Part shown: positions 1 through 6,609 of the stretch, one piece after another
Layout of the letters: the number at the start of each line of letters is the position of its first letter
How positions within the stretch are numbered: the stretch's first letter is position 1
From: Brevibacterium picturae
Lineage (GTDB): Bacteria; Actinomycetota; Actinomycetes; Actinomycetales; Brevibacteriaceae
Reading direction: 5' to 3'
NCBI RefSeq assembly: GCF_030453725.1
Contig: NZ_JAKDJU010000127.1
Span: 1-8,788 of the forward strand
DNA: 8,788 nucleotides
Program-made: the position numbers and the translations under genes
The notes under the pieces: generated by a model
Seen by the model: the letters and a program-made list of their open reading frames with translations, nothing else
Told to the model about the DNA's origin: nothing
Database searches by the model: none

Positions 1-1094
1 ACATCGTCGAGGGCCTCGACCCCGACGACCGGGCCGAACTCTTCGGCGAACTTCCCGCCAACGTGGCCCGCAGGCTCATGAGCGGACTCGACGCAGAAGA
101 ACGGGAGATGACGACCGCGGTCCTCGGCTACCCGAAGTCCGCGATCGGCCGCTACATGTCACCGGAGGTGCTCAGCCTCCACGATGATTGGACCGCCGCC
201 GAGGCGATGGAGGTCGTGCGCGCACGCATCGACGGCCCCGAGACCGTTTATCTGCTGCCCGTCGTCGGCCCCGGCCGCGTGCTCCTGGGCGTCATTTCGC
301 TGCGCAACCTCATTGCCGCAGAGCCTTCGACTCCGCTGAGCGAGATGGTGCGGGAGTCGATCACCACACACGCGCTCACCAATCGTGAGACGGCCTCCCG
401 TGAGTTCCTCTCCCACCGCCTCATCGCGATGCCGGTCGTCGACGAAGAGGAACGTCTCGTCGGGATTCTGACTATGGACGACGTGCTCGACATCGTCGAC
501 GAAGAGGACGCCGAAGACATCGCCCGCTCCAGCGGTTCCGAACCCTTGGACCGCTCCTACCTCTCGTCGACGATCTTTCGCCTGGTCAAGAGCCGCATCG
601 TCTGGCTGCTCGTCCTCGCAGTCTCCGCGATTCTCACCGTTCAGGTCCTCGAAGTCTATGAGGATCGCCTCGACAAAGTCGTCATCCTCGCCCTGTTCAT
701 CCCGCTGCTGACAGGCACGGGAGGCAACACCGGCAATCAGGCTGCAACGACCGTGACCCGCGCATTGGCCGTGGGCGAGGTGAGGATCCGCGATCTCGGG
801 AAGGTCATCTGGCGCGAGCTGCGGGTCGGGGCACTCCTGGGTGCTGTGCTCGGTCTCTTGGGATTCGTCGTTGCCGGCCTGGTCTACGGCGTGGCGATCG
901 GACTGGTCATCGGGCTCACCCTGCTGTCCGTGTGCATCATGGCCGCAACCGTGGGCGGACTGATGCCGATCATCGCGAAGCGAGTCGGAGCCGACCCTGC
1001 TGTGTTCTCCAACCCGTTCATCTCCACGTTCTGCGATGCCACGGGCCTCATCATCTACTTCTCGATCGCGACGGCGGTGCTGGGGCTCAGTTGA
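1..1094 (+). CDS. mgtE: MgtE-type magnesium transporter, 5'-truncated by the window edge
   Basis: MgtE proteins are homodimeric inner-membrane Mg2+ channels gated by cytosolic Mg2+. The reading frame is open to the left edge, so the ATG at 78 and the GTG at 63 are probably internal. About 363 residues are visible (from base 3) of a usual ~450. In order I see the end of the MgtE N domain (LDPDDRAELFGELP), two CBS domains (roughly bases 147-320 and 335-510, the second holding MPVVDEEERLVGILTMDDVLD), an acidic linker, and about five hydrophobic membrane segments from base 585 on. The family motif TGTGGNTGNQAATTVTRAL lies in the membrane part. The aspartate of CDATGLIIYFSIA (codon 1035-1037) matches the last-helix pore Asp known to select Mg2+ in MgtE. 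The acidic second CBS domain fits a Mg2+ sensor. The promoter and any riboswitch lie outside the window. The gene ends 34 bp from the convergent exporter operon. Confidence 0.95.
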   Translation, partial: IVEGLDPDDRAELFGELPANVARRLMSGLDAEEREMTTAVLGYPKSAIGRYMSPEVLSLHDDWTAAEAMEVVRARIDGPETVYLLPVVGPGRVLLGVISLRNLIAAEPSTPLSEMVRESITTHALTNRETASREFLSHRLIAMPVVDEEERLVGILTMDDVLDIVDEEDAEDIARSSGSEPLDRSYLSSTIFRLVKSRIVWLLVLAVSAILTVQVLEVYEDRLDKVVILALFIPLLTGTGGNTGNQAATTVTRALAVGEVRIRDLGKVIWRELRVGALLGAVLGLLGFVVAGLVYGVAIGLVIGLTLLSVCIMAATVGGLMPIIAKRVGADPAVFSNPFISTFCDATGLIIYFSIATAVLGLS

Positions 1095-1103
1095 GGGCTG
1101 GGT

Positions 1104-1146
1104 CCAGGCCGACCAGGCCGACCAGGCCTCAGGCCGACCAGGCGGC
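1104..1146. repeat. 9-bp tandem repeat (CCAGGCCGA) between convergent genes
   Basis: Two exact copies of CCAGGCCGA (1104-1112 and 1113-1121) are followed by a variant CCAGGCCTC (1122-1130), a shortened copy AGGCCGA (1131-1137) and a fourth diverged copy (1138-1146). The array spans the short gap between the mgtE stop and the stop codon of the 603-aa exporter subunit, and it overlaps that subunit's last codons. I see no run of T on either side, so it does not look like a standard intrinsic terminator. Its GGCC-rich units could fold weakly. Confidence 0.75.
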
Positions 1147-2940
1147 CCACAGCTGGGCATAACGGCCACCGGCAGCGACCAATTCCTCGTGCGTTCCCTC
1201 TTCGACGATCTTTCCGTGTTCCATGACGAGGACGCGGTCCGCGGTCTCGGCCTGGCTGAGGCGGTGAGCGACGACGAGTGCTCCGCGCCCGTCCAAGGCG
1301 GCCCTGGCAGATTGTTCGAGGGCGTGGGCTCCGGCAGATCCCGCTTCGGCGGTCGCCTCGTCGAGGATGCCGAAGTACGGGTCGGCGAGCACCAGCCGGG
1401 CCAGGGCGATCGACTGCTCCTGGACGGCGGTGAGCCTGGCCCCGCCGTCGCCGACTCCGGTGGCCAACCCTCGGGAGAGTTCGGCGACCCAGTCGGCACC
1501 GACCGTGTCCAGAGCGGCAGTGATCTGCTCGTCCGTCGCATCCGGGACCGGCAGAGCCACATTCTCGCGCAGGGTTCCGTTGAAGGTGTGGACCTCCTGG
1601 GCGACCATCGTGATGTGCGAGCGCAGGACCGATTCTGGCAGTTTGGTCAGTGACTTTGGCTGGTTCGCTTCCCTCGCCGAGGCGGCTGTGGTCATTGCGA
1701 GTCCGGCCCGTCCGTGGGTGGGTGCGGAGAGGCCGGCCGCGATCCGTGCGAGTGTGGACTTCCCGGCCCCCGTGGTGCCGACGACGGCGACGACCTCGCC
1801 GGGTTCGAGTCGAAGGCTCACGCCCTTGAGGACGTGGTTGCTCGGCTCCGGGTCCTCATCGTAGGTGAACCACAGGTCCTCAAGGACCAGGGCCGGACGG
1901 TCGATGCTGATGTCGGCCGACCGCCTCGGCGAGGTTGCTGCCTCATCGATGACGCCGACCATACGAGTCAGCGAGGCACCTGCTGATTGGATCTGGTCGA
2001 AGAGCCCGACGAGGGCGCCGATGGGGTTGAACAGGCGGTGGAAGACCAGGGCCGCGGTGGTCACGGCGCCGGCGGTGGTCTCGCCGAAGTAGACCAGAGC
2101 GAATCCGGCGATGAGGAGCAGGGAGAGGACGACGGCCTCGGCGCGGTTGTTGCGTGAGAAGGCGCGGGTGAGGAAACTGAACACGCCGATCGACAGATCG
2201 CGGGCCTGCCCGGAAGCGGAGTCGATGCGAGCCAGCTCCCCGGACTCGGCCCGGTAGGCACGCAGGGTTCGAGCACCGGTGAGACCGCCCAGCAGGCGTC
2301 CTGCGCGACGACCGAACGCGGCGCGCTCCTCCTTGTAGATCGGCTCCGACCGGGGCAGATACCAGCGCAGCGTGAGCCAGTACATCGGCAGCGCGACGAG
2401 CCCGACGATGCCCAGCCGCCAATCGATCGCGGCCAGCCCGGCCGCGGAGACGATGACGATGAGCAGTGATTCCACGACGAGCGGAAGCACCTGCGCGGCT
2501 GCCTCACTGATCTTGCGGGAGTCGTCGGCGACGCGGGATACCAGGTCGCCGGTGCCGGTGGATTCGACGCGCTGTGATTCGAGGGTGAGCGCGGATTCGA
2601 CGACCTGTGTGCGCAGGTCACCGACGACGGGCATCGCGATATGGGCCAGCGCCCACGCCCCGATCCAGGTGCCCAGCGCCATGATCACACCGGCAATGGC
2701 CACGGCGATCGCGCTTTCGATGACGAGGTCAGAACCTGCCCCAGCGGGGAGTTCGTCCACAAGACGGCCGATCGCCCAGGGTCCGACGAGGCCGGCACCA
2801 GCATTCGCCATGCCAGCGACGATGAGGATGATGAGCCAACCCCACCTGGCGCGCAGCGACGGAGCCAGATGGGCGAAAGAACGGCGCCTGGTGGCGATGG
2901 ACAGTGTGGTCTGAGAAGTCTGCTCCGGGGTCGCACTCAT
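1129..2940 (-). CDS. ABC exporter half-transporter with intact ATPase core and degenerate signature motif
   Basis: This 603-aa half-transporter has an N-terminal six-helix membrane domain (about residues 33-325) fused to an ATP-binding domain (about 350-600). Visible motifs are Walker A GTTGAGKST (388-396, K394), Q-loop Q448, Walker B ending in D527-E528 with the catalytic glutamate present, and H-loop H559 in VVAHRLS. The signature normally written LSGGQ is LTAVQ (503-507), and the D-loop after DEAT reads AEAGSAG, not SALD. The ATG at 2940 lies inside the TGA stop of the upstream gene (ATGA overlap) and has a GGTGA element a few bases before it. That indicates translational coupling and a one-to-one partnership with the 579-aa subunit. 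As a pair they should form a heterodimeric exporter in the cytoplasmic membrane. Substrate is unknown; drug, lipid or peptide export are all possible, and I see nothing that decides it. Confidence 0.93.
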   Translation of the reverse strand: MSATPEQTSQTTLSIATRRRSFAHLAPSLRARWGWLIILIVAGMANAGAGLVGPWAIGRLVDELPAGAGSDLVIESAIAVAIAGVIMALGTWIGAWALAHIAMPVVGDLRTQVVESALTLESQRVESTGTGDLVSRVADDSRKISEAAAQVLPLVVESLLIVIVSAAGLAAIDWRLGIVGLVALPMYWLTLRWYLPRSEPIYKEERAAFGRRAGRLLGGLTGARTLRAYRAESGELARIDSASGQARDLSIGVFSFLTRAFSRNNRAEAVVLSLLLIAGFALVYFGETTAGAVTTAALVFHRLFNPIGALVGLFDQIQSAGASLTRMVGVIDEAATSPRRSADISIDRPALVLEDLWFTYDEDPEPSNHVLKGVSLRLEPGEVVAVVGTTGAGKSTLARIAAGLSAPTHGRAGLAMTTAASAREANQPKSLTKLPESVLRSHITMVAQEVHTFNGTLRENVALPVPDATDEQITAALDTVGADWVAELSRGLATGVGDGGARLTAVQEQSIALARLVLADPYFGILDEATAEAGSAGAHALEQSARAALDGRGALVVAHRLSQAETADRVLVMEHGKIVEEGTHEELVAAGGRYAQLWAAWSA

Positions 2941-4676
2941 CGGGTCACCGCGTTTCGGTAGGCCGTGGCGGAGATGCGGTCGACAGATTCGTCGGTGGAG
3001 GTGTTGCTCGCGGATTCGTCTGCGGCGGCGAGGAGGTCGGCATGCTTTCCAATCAGGGCCGGACCTGTGGCCGGGACGAACACAACGGAATCGGCTACGG
3101 CGAGGAACGCCGGGGAGCTGGTGGCGATGAGGGTGGCTGCATCCTCGCGCGAGCTGCGCAGGTCCTGGAGTCCGGTTGCGATCCGCGCTTCGGTGACGGC
3201 ATCGACCGCGGTGGTCGGTTCGTGGAGGACGAGGAACTGGGGGTCGGCGTGCAGAGCTCGGGCCAGCGCCACTCGCTGGCGCTGTCCTCCGGAGAGGTTG
3301 CCGCCGAGCTCCTGGATTCGGTGGTCGAGTCCGGCGTCGACGAGACCAAGGAGCTCATCGGCACCCGAGGCGGCCAGCACCTCGGCGGTCACTGGGACAT
3401 CATCGGCGCCGAGGATCATCGTAATGTTGGAGCGAATCGTTCCCTCGAACAGGTCGACCGTGTGGGGTGAGACGATCATCTGCCCGACTCCGGTGCCTCG
3501 CGCATGGCCGGCCAGGGCGGCGATCAGTGCGGTCTCCGCCTCGGGTTGCTCGGTGACGATGCAGGTCAGCGAACCGAAGGTTGTGGTGAAGTCGACCGTG
3601 CGGTCCTCGCCCACGCTCCAGTCGCGGATACTGATCGCCTCCTCGGTGATGGCGACGGTCGGTGCGGTGGCCTGGCTGTCTGCGGTCGCTGCGGCCGTCG
3701 GTGCCGCATCCTCGCCGTCGATGTCGGTCAGGAGCTGGGAGATCCGCTGAGCGGCACCATGGGATTGGGCGAAGAGACCGACGATCTCTGCCAGGGCTCG
3801 CATCGGTTCGGTGAGGAATGCGGTCATACCGAGGATGCCGATGAGCGCACCGACGCTCATCTGTCCCTCGATGAGGCGCAGACCGGCGACGATGAGGACG
3901 ATCGCGAGCACGACCGACATGACCAGGGCCCCGAGACCGGCGAGTCGTCCGGTCCGCTCGCCGGTGGCGATGCCGGCTGTGGCAGCTTCGTCCGAGGTGT
4001 GACGGTAGCGGCTCACAGCCCAGGGTTCTCCGCCCATGGCCTTGATCACGCGCAGGCCGTGCATGAGGTCGGAGGCTGACCTTCCTGCTCGTGCCACGGC
4101 TTCGAGCTGTGCACTGGCCTTCGTGGACACGGACCGTCCGGGCAGAGCCACGATGATGAGGCCGATGGGTACGGCGATGAGGACGACGAGGCCGGTCACA
4201 GGGTCGGCGATGAGGAGGAAGACGGCGGCCGTGATCATGCCCAGCACCGAGGCGATTCCCCGCCCCAATTGGGCGAAGGACTGTGCCGCCGTGTCCGCAT
4301 CCGCCGAGGCGATTGACAGCACCTCACCGGAAGCGCGGTCCGGAGGGAGGTTTGCCGAGGTGAGCGCGGCGTGGGTGATCTCGACGCGCAGGGCGTGCGC
4401 CTCGTGTTCGCGGGCAGAATTGCACAGTCGTGCGCCGAAGCGGTAGCCGAGGCTGAGCACGGTGAACAGCAGGCCGATGCCAATGATGGACACGATGAGC
4501 ATCGGGAGGGACAGCGGGATGATCGCGACGTCGACGACGATGCCGATGGCGACCGGAACGAGCGCTTCACAGACCTGCCACAGCGACATCGTGATAACGC
4601 CGGGAAGCAGGAGGCCGAGGCGTCGACGGGCGGCTCTGCGGAGGAGAATCGAACCTGATGAGGGAGTCTGCGGCAC
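2937..4676 (-). CDS. ABC exporter half-transporter with degenerate nucleotide-binding site and canonical LSGGQ
   Basis: First gene of the exporter operon, 579 aa from a GTG start. About six hydrophobic helices (residues 20-300) form the membrane domain, followed by a low-complexity Ala/Thr linker (324-342) and an ATP-binding-like domain. The ATP-binding core has decayed: the Walker A position reads TEQPEAET (375-382) with Glu in place of Lys, Walker B is FLVLHE with His485 for Asp, the Q-loop position is His405, and the H-loop position is Ser520. The signature LSGGQRQRVALARAL (from 461) is perfect. The protein therefore probably does not hydrolyse ATP itself but completes the active site of its partner. 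The frame is open well upstream, antisense to the SDR gene, but homology begins near residue 9 and a TAGGGT hexamer sits 7 nt before this GTG, so I chose 4676. The ATG at 4742 is in frame but would overlap the divergent start. Confidence 0.88.
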   Translation of the reverse strand: MPQTPSSGSILLRRAARRRLGLLLPGVITMSLWQVCEALVPVAIGIVVDVAIIPLSLPMLIVSIIGIGLLFTVLSLGYRFGARLCNSAREHEAHALRVEITHAALTSANLPPDRASGEVLSIASADADTAAQSFAQLGRGIASVLGMITAAVFLLIADPVTGLVVLIAVPIGLIIVALPGRSVSTKASAQLEAVARAGRSASDLMHGLRVIKAMGGEPWAVSRYRHTSDEAATAGIATGERTGRLAGLGALVMSVVLAIVLIVAGLRLIEGQMSVGALIGILGMTAFLTEPMRALAEIVGLFAQSHGAAQRISQLLTDIDGEDAAPTAAATADSQATAPTVAITEEAISIRDWSVGEDRTVDFTTTFGSLTCIVTEQPEAETALIAALAGHARGTGVGQMIVSPHTVDLFEGTIRSNITMILGADDVPVTAEVLAASGADELLGLVDAGLDHRIQELGGNLSGGQRQRVALARALHADPQFLVLHEPTTAVDAVTEARIATGLQDLRSSREDAATLIATSSPAFLAVADSVVFVPATGPALIGKHADLLAAADESASNTSTDESVDRISATAYRNAVTR

Positions 4677-4683
4677 GAAGGCT

Positions 4684-4689
4684 ACCCTA
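4684..4689 (-). promoter_or_regulatory. Probable -10 element for the exporter operon (leaderless)
   Basis: On the - strand TAGGGT fits the actinobacterial TANNNT -10 consensus and is followed by 7 nt and then the GTG start at 4676. Transcription would begin at or next to the GTG, giving a leaderless message. No good -35 is visible at the right distance (CTCCAC at about 4707-4712). Inferred from geometry only. Confidence 0.5.
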
Positions 4690-4727
4690 ACATTTTGCGA
4701 GGAGCCGTGGAGGCCCTCACTTGGGCT

Positions 4728-4733
4728 TACGAT
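4728..4733 (+). promoter_or_regulatory. Probable -10 element for the SDR gene (leaderless)
   Basis: TACGAT ends 7 nt before the ATG at 4741, so a transcript should start at or one base before the ATG. There is only a weak AGG (4734-4736) as a possible ribosome site. The -35 position (about 4705-4710, CCGTGG) does not resemble TTGACA and coincides with the -35 region of the divergent exporter promoter. Confidence 0.55.
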
Positions 4734-4740
4734 AGGTTCC

Positions 4741-5622
4741 ATGGGCACCAGGCTCGATGACAACATTTCATCCGCGGCCGACCGCACCATCGTCATCACC
4801 GGTGGCAACAGCGGAATCGGCCGGGCGGCAGCATCCATGCTCGCAGGCATGGACGCTCGAGTGGTGCTTGCCGTGCGCGATCTGGGCAAGGGGCGGGCTG
4901 CGGCCGAGTCGATGCGTGGAATCGTCGATGTGCAACGTCTCGATCTTGCCGACCTCGGCTCTGTGAAAGCGTTTGCCGAGAATTTCACCGACCCGATCGA
5001 CATCCTCATCAACAATGCCGGGATCATGGTCCCTCCCCTCGGGCGGACCGCTGACGGGTTCGAACTGCAGTTTGGGACGAACCACCTCGGACATTTCGCC
5101 CTCACCAATCTGCTGCTCGGCCAGATCCGCGACCGCGTCGTCACTGTCTCCTCGATCGGGCACCGTTCGGGGACGATCGACTTCGATGATCTCAATTGGG
5201 AGCGCAAGCCCTACAAACCCATGGCCGCCTACGGTCAGTCGAAGCTCGCCAACTTGCTCTTCACCTCCGAACTCCAGAGACGGTTCTCCGACGCCTCGTC
5301 ATCGGTCATCGCGACCGCGGCCCATCCGGGGCTGGCGGCGACGAACCTGTACAAGCGCGAGGGCAGCCGCGTATTCGCTTCCGTCACCGAGGCCGTGATC
5401 GGTCTGATCTCGCAGAACGAGCAGCAGGGCGCTTTGCCGACACTGTGCGCGGCCACAGCGGATATCCCGGGCAACAGCTATGTCGGCCCCCGACGCCTCA
5501 AGGAGACCACGGGACAGCCGACGCTCGTCGACCGTTCTGATGAGGCCAAGGACGCCGAGGTTGCGCGTCGCCTGTGGATGGTGTCGGAGGAGCTGACCGG
5601 TGTGGAGTTTCCCGAGATGTGA
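4741..5622 (+). CDS. Short-chain dehydrogenase/reductase (SDR), retinol-dehydrogenase-like
   Basis: A 293-aa classical SDR: a cytosolic Rossmann-fold NAD(P)H-dependent oxidoreductase that reduces a carbonyl or oxidises an alcohol. Visible motifs are the cofactor loop TGGNSGIG (20-27), Arg46-Asp47 after the second strand (basic residue suggesting NADP(H)), DLADL (68-72), NNAG (91-94), and the catalytic tetrad Asn114, Ser138, Tyr164 and Lys168 in YGQSKLAN. The insert between Ser and Tyr (IDFDDLNWERKPYKPMAAYG) and the C-terminal AAHPGLAATNL stretch are typical of the retinol dehydrogenase/protochlorophyllide-reductase-like subgroup common in actinobacteria. Substrate cannot be read from the sequence. 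The frame is open upstream of 4741, but similarity starts just after this ATG and the -10-like hexamer supports it. It is divergent from the exporter operon, possibly sharing control. I see no terminator hairpin after it. Confidence 0.92.
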   Translation: MGTRLDDNISSAADRTIVITGGNSGIGRAAASMLAGMDARVVLAVRDLGKGRAAAESMRGIVDVQRLDLADLGSVKAFAENFTDPIDILINNAGIMVPPLGRTADGFELQFGTNHLGHFALTNLLLGQIRDRVVTVSSIGHRSGTIDFDDLNWERKPYKPMAAYGQSKLANLLFTSELQRRFSDASSSVIATAAHPGLAATNLYKREGSRVFASVTEAVIGLISQNEQQGALPTLCAATADIPGNSYVGPRRLKETTGQPTLVDRSDEAKDAEVARRLWMVSEELTGVEFPEM

Positions 5623-5730
5623 CAATCGGTGCGGATCGTGTGTACTTCATGGAGCAGTGTTGGATGGGTCACGTGGCGCGATACGGCAGCGACCTTGAGG
5701 AGTGAGCAGAACCGAACTCGGGCGACAGAC

Positions 5731-5736
5731 TACGGT
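5731..5736 (+). promoter_or_regulatory. Probable -10 element for the amidohydrolase gene (leaderless)
   Basis: TACGGT ends 6 nt before the ATG at 5743, again matching TANNNT and the spacing expected of a leaderless start. No Shine-Dalgarno sequence is visible in GGCATC before the ATG. The preceding 100 bases after the SDR stop hold no gene that I can support and no clear -35. Confidence 0.5.
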
Positions 5737-5742
5737 GGCATC

Positions 5743-6599
5743 ATGACTGCTTTGCGCAATGTCCACATAGTCGATGCGGACCATACGAAAGACGAAGAAC
5801 TCGTCGACGTCGAGTTCGCGGACACGATCACCTCGATCCGTCCCGTGGCCGAACCTGATGTTGAAACCGCACGATTCCTGGTCCCCGGACTCATCGACAC
5901 CCACGTCCACCTCGGCGAACGCGAACGACTGGTCACGGCACTGAATTCGGGTCTGACCACCGTGGTCGAGTTGGGCACACATCCGGATTCGCTCGTCGAA
6001 GAATTCCGGGCCGACGACGAGCTGCCGACGATCCTCAGTGCGGGATCCGCCGCCTCGGCGCCGGGAAGCACTCAGATCGAGATGATGGGCTTCCCAAAGG
6101 AATCCGGGGTGAGTGACCCTGCCGATGCCGAACGATTCCTCGACTGGCGAGTCGAGAACGGCTCTGACCTCATCAAGATCATCGCCGAGGACCCGGCCGC
6201 CACCGAGGCCCCCGCACTCTCGCACGGATGGAGGAACAGGGCACCATCGTCTCTCCGACGCTCGTAATGATGCGCGCCATCGTCGACGCACGCTTCGGCG
6301 ACCAGGCCGATGCCGCCTTCGGCACCGGCCTCGACAATGTCCGCGCCATGATCGAGGCAGGAATCACCGTCACCGCGGGCACGGATGCGAACGAGACCCC
6401 GTTCGCTCCGGTCCTGCACGGCCCCTCACTGCACGACGAGATCGACTACCTCATCGACGCCGGAATGACGACCGCCGAGGCGATTCGTGCGGCCACGACC
6501 TCAGCCGCCGAGGCGCACGGCCTGGGTGATCGCGGCCGGATCGTCGAGGGTGCCCGTGCCGAGGTGTGGGTGGTGGGGGTCTCGAAGCACCGTCCCTGA
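5743..6599 (+). pseudogene. Amidohydrolase (imidazolonepropionase/prolidase-like), broken by internal deletion and frameshift
   Basis: Two halves of one metal-dependent amidohydrolase lie in different frames. The first half, from ATG 5743, carries the start of the TIM barrel with the metal-binding DTHVHLG (Asp52, His54, His56) and LIKIIAEDP, whose Lys145 (6175-6177) matches the bridging, often carboxylated lysine. It then runs into out-of-frame sequence and stops at 6267 (174 aa). The second half, in the next frame from about 6213, gives LARMEEQGTIVSPTLVMM and continues through TAGTDANETP (the strand-8 Asp) to a normal C-terminus with the TSAAEAHGLGDRGRIVEGARAE ending to 6599. In the family, about 45-55 residues with the two further metal-ligand histidines usually lie between these parts; they are absent. 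Net loss must be 1 mod 3 nt. The product should be inactive as it stands. A sequencing or assembly error could fake the frameshift but less easily the missing segment. The second half has its own ATG at 6228 but lacks the first metal ligands. Confidence 0.8.
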
Positions 6600-6609
6600 C
6601 CTCGCCCGT

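Noticed and set aside
1145..1158. GCCCA-CAGC-TGGGC hairpin as a terminator between mgtE and the exporter
   Set aside because: The stem is only 5 bp, lies inside the exporter coding sequence and has no T tract.
159..1562. A 467-codon open frame on the - strand across mgtE and the exporter end
   Set aside because: It is antisense to mgtE and out of frame with the exporter; the composition is typical of a shadow frame in GC-rich DNA.
4677..5207. 177-codon upstream extension of the 579-aa exporter subunit
   Set aside because: It lies antisense to the well-supported SDR gene, shows no exporter-like sequence, and the GTG at 4676 has a fitting -10 element.
5629..5742. Upstream GTG/ATG-type start for the amidohydrolase within the intergenic region
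   Set aside because: The extra 38 residues have no family resemblance; the barrel-type N-terminus begins at ATG 5743.
6228..6599. The second amidohydrolase half as an independent 123-aa gene
   Set aside because: It has no ribosome site or promoter, and it starts in mid-domain as the direct continuation of the upstream half.
6600..6609. Bidirectional terminator between the amidohydrolase and gcdH
   Set aside because: The gap is 10 bp and neither it nor the flanks show a strong inverted repeat with a T run.
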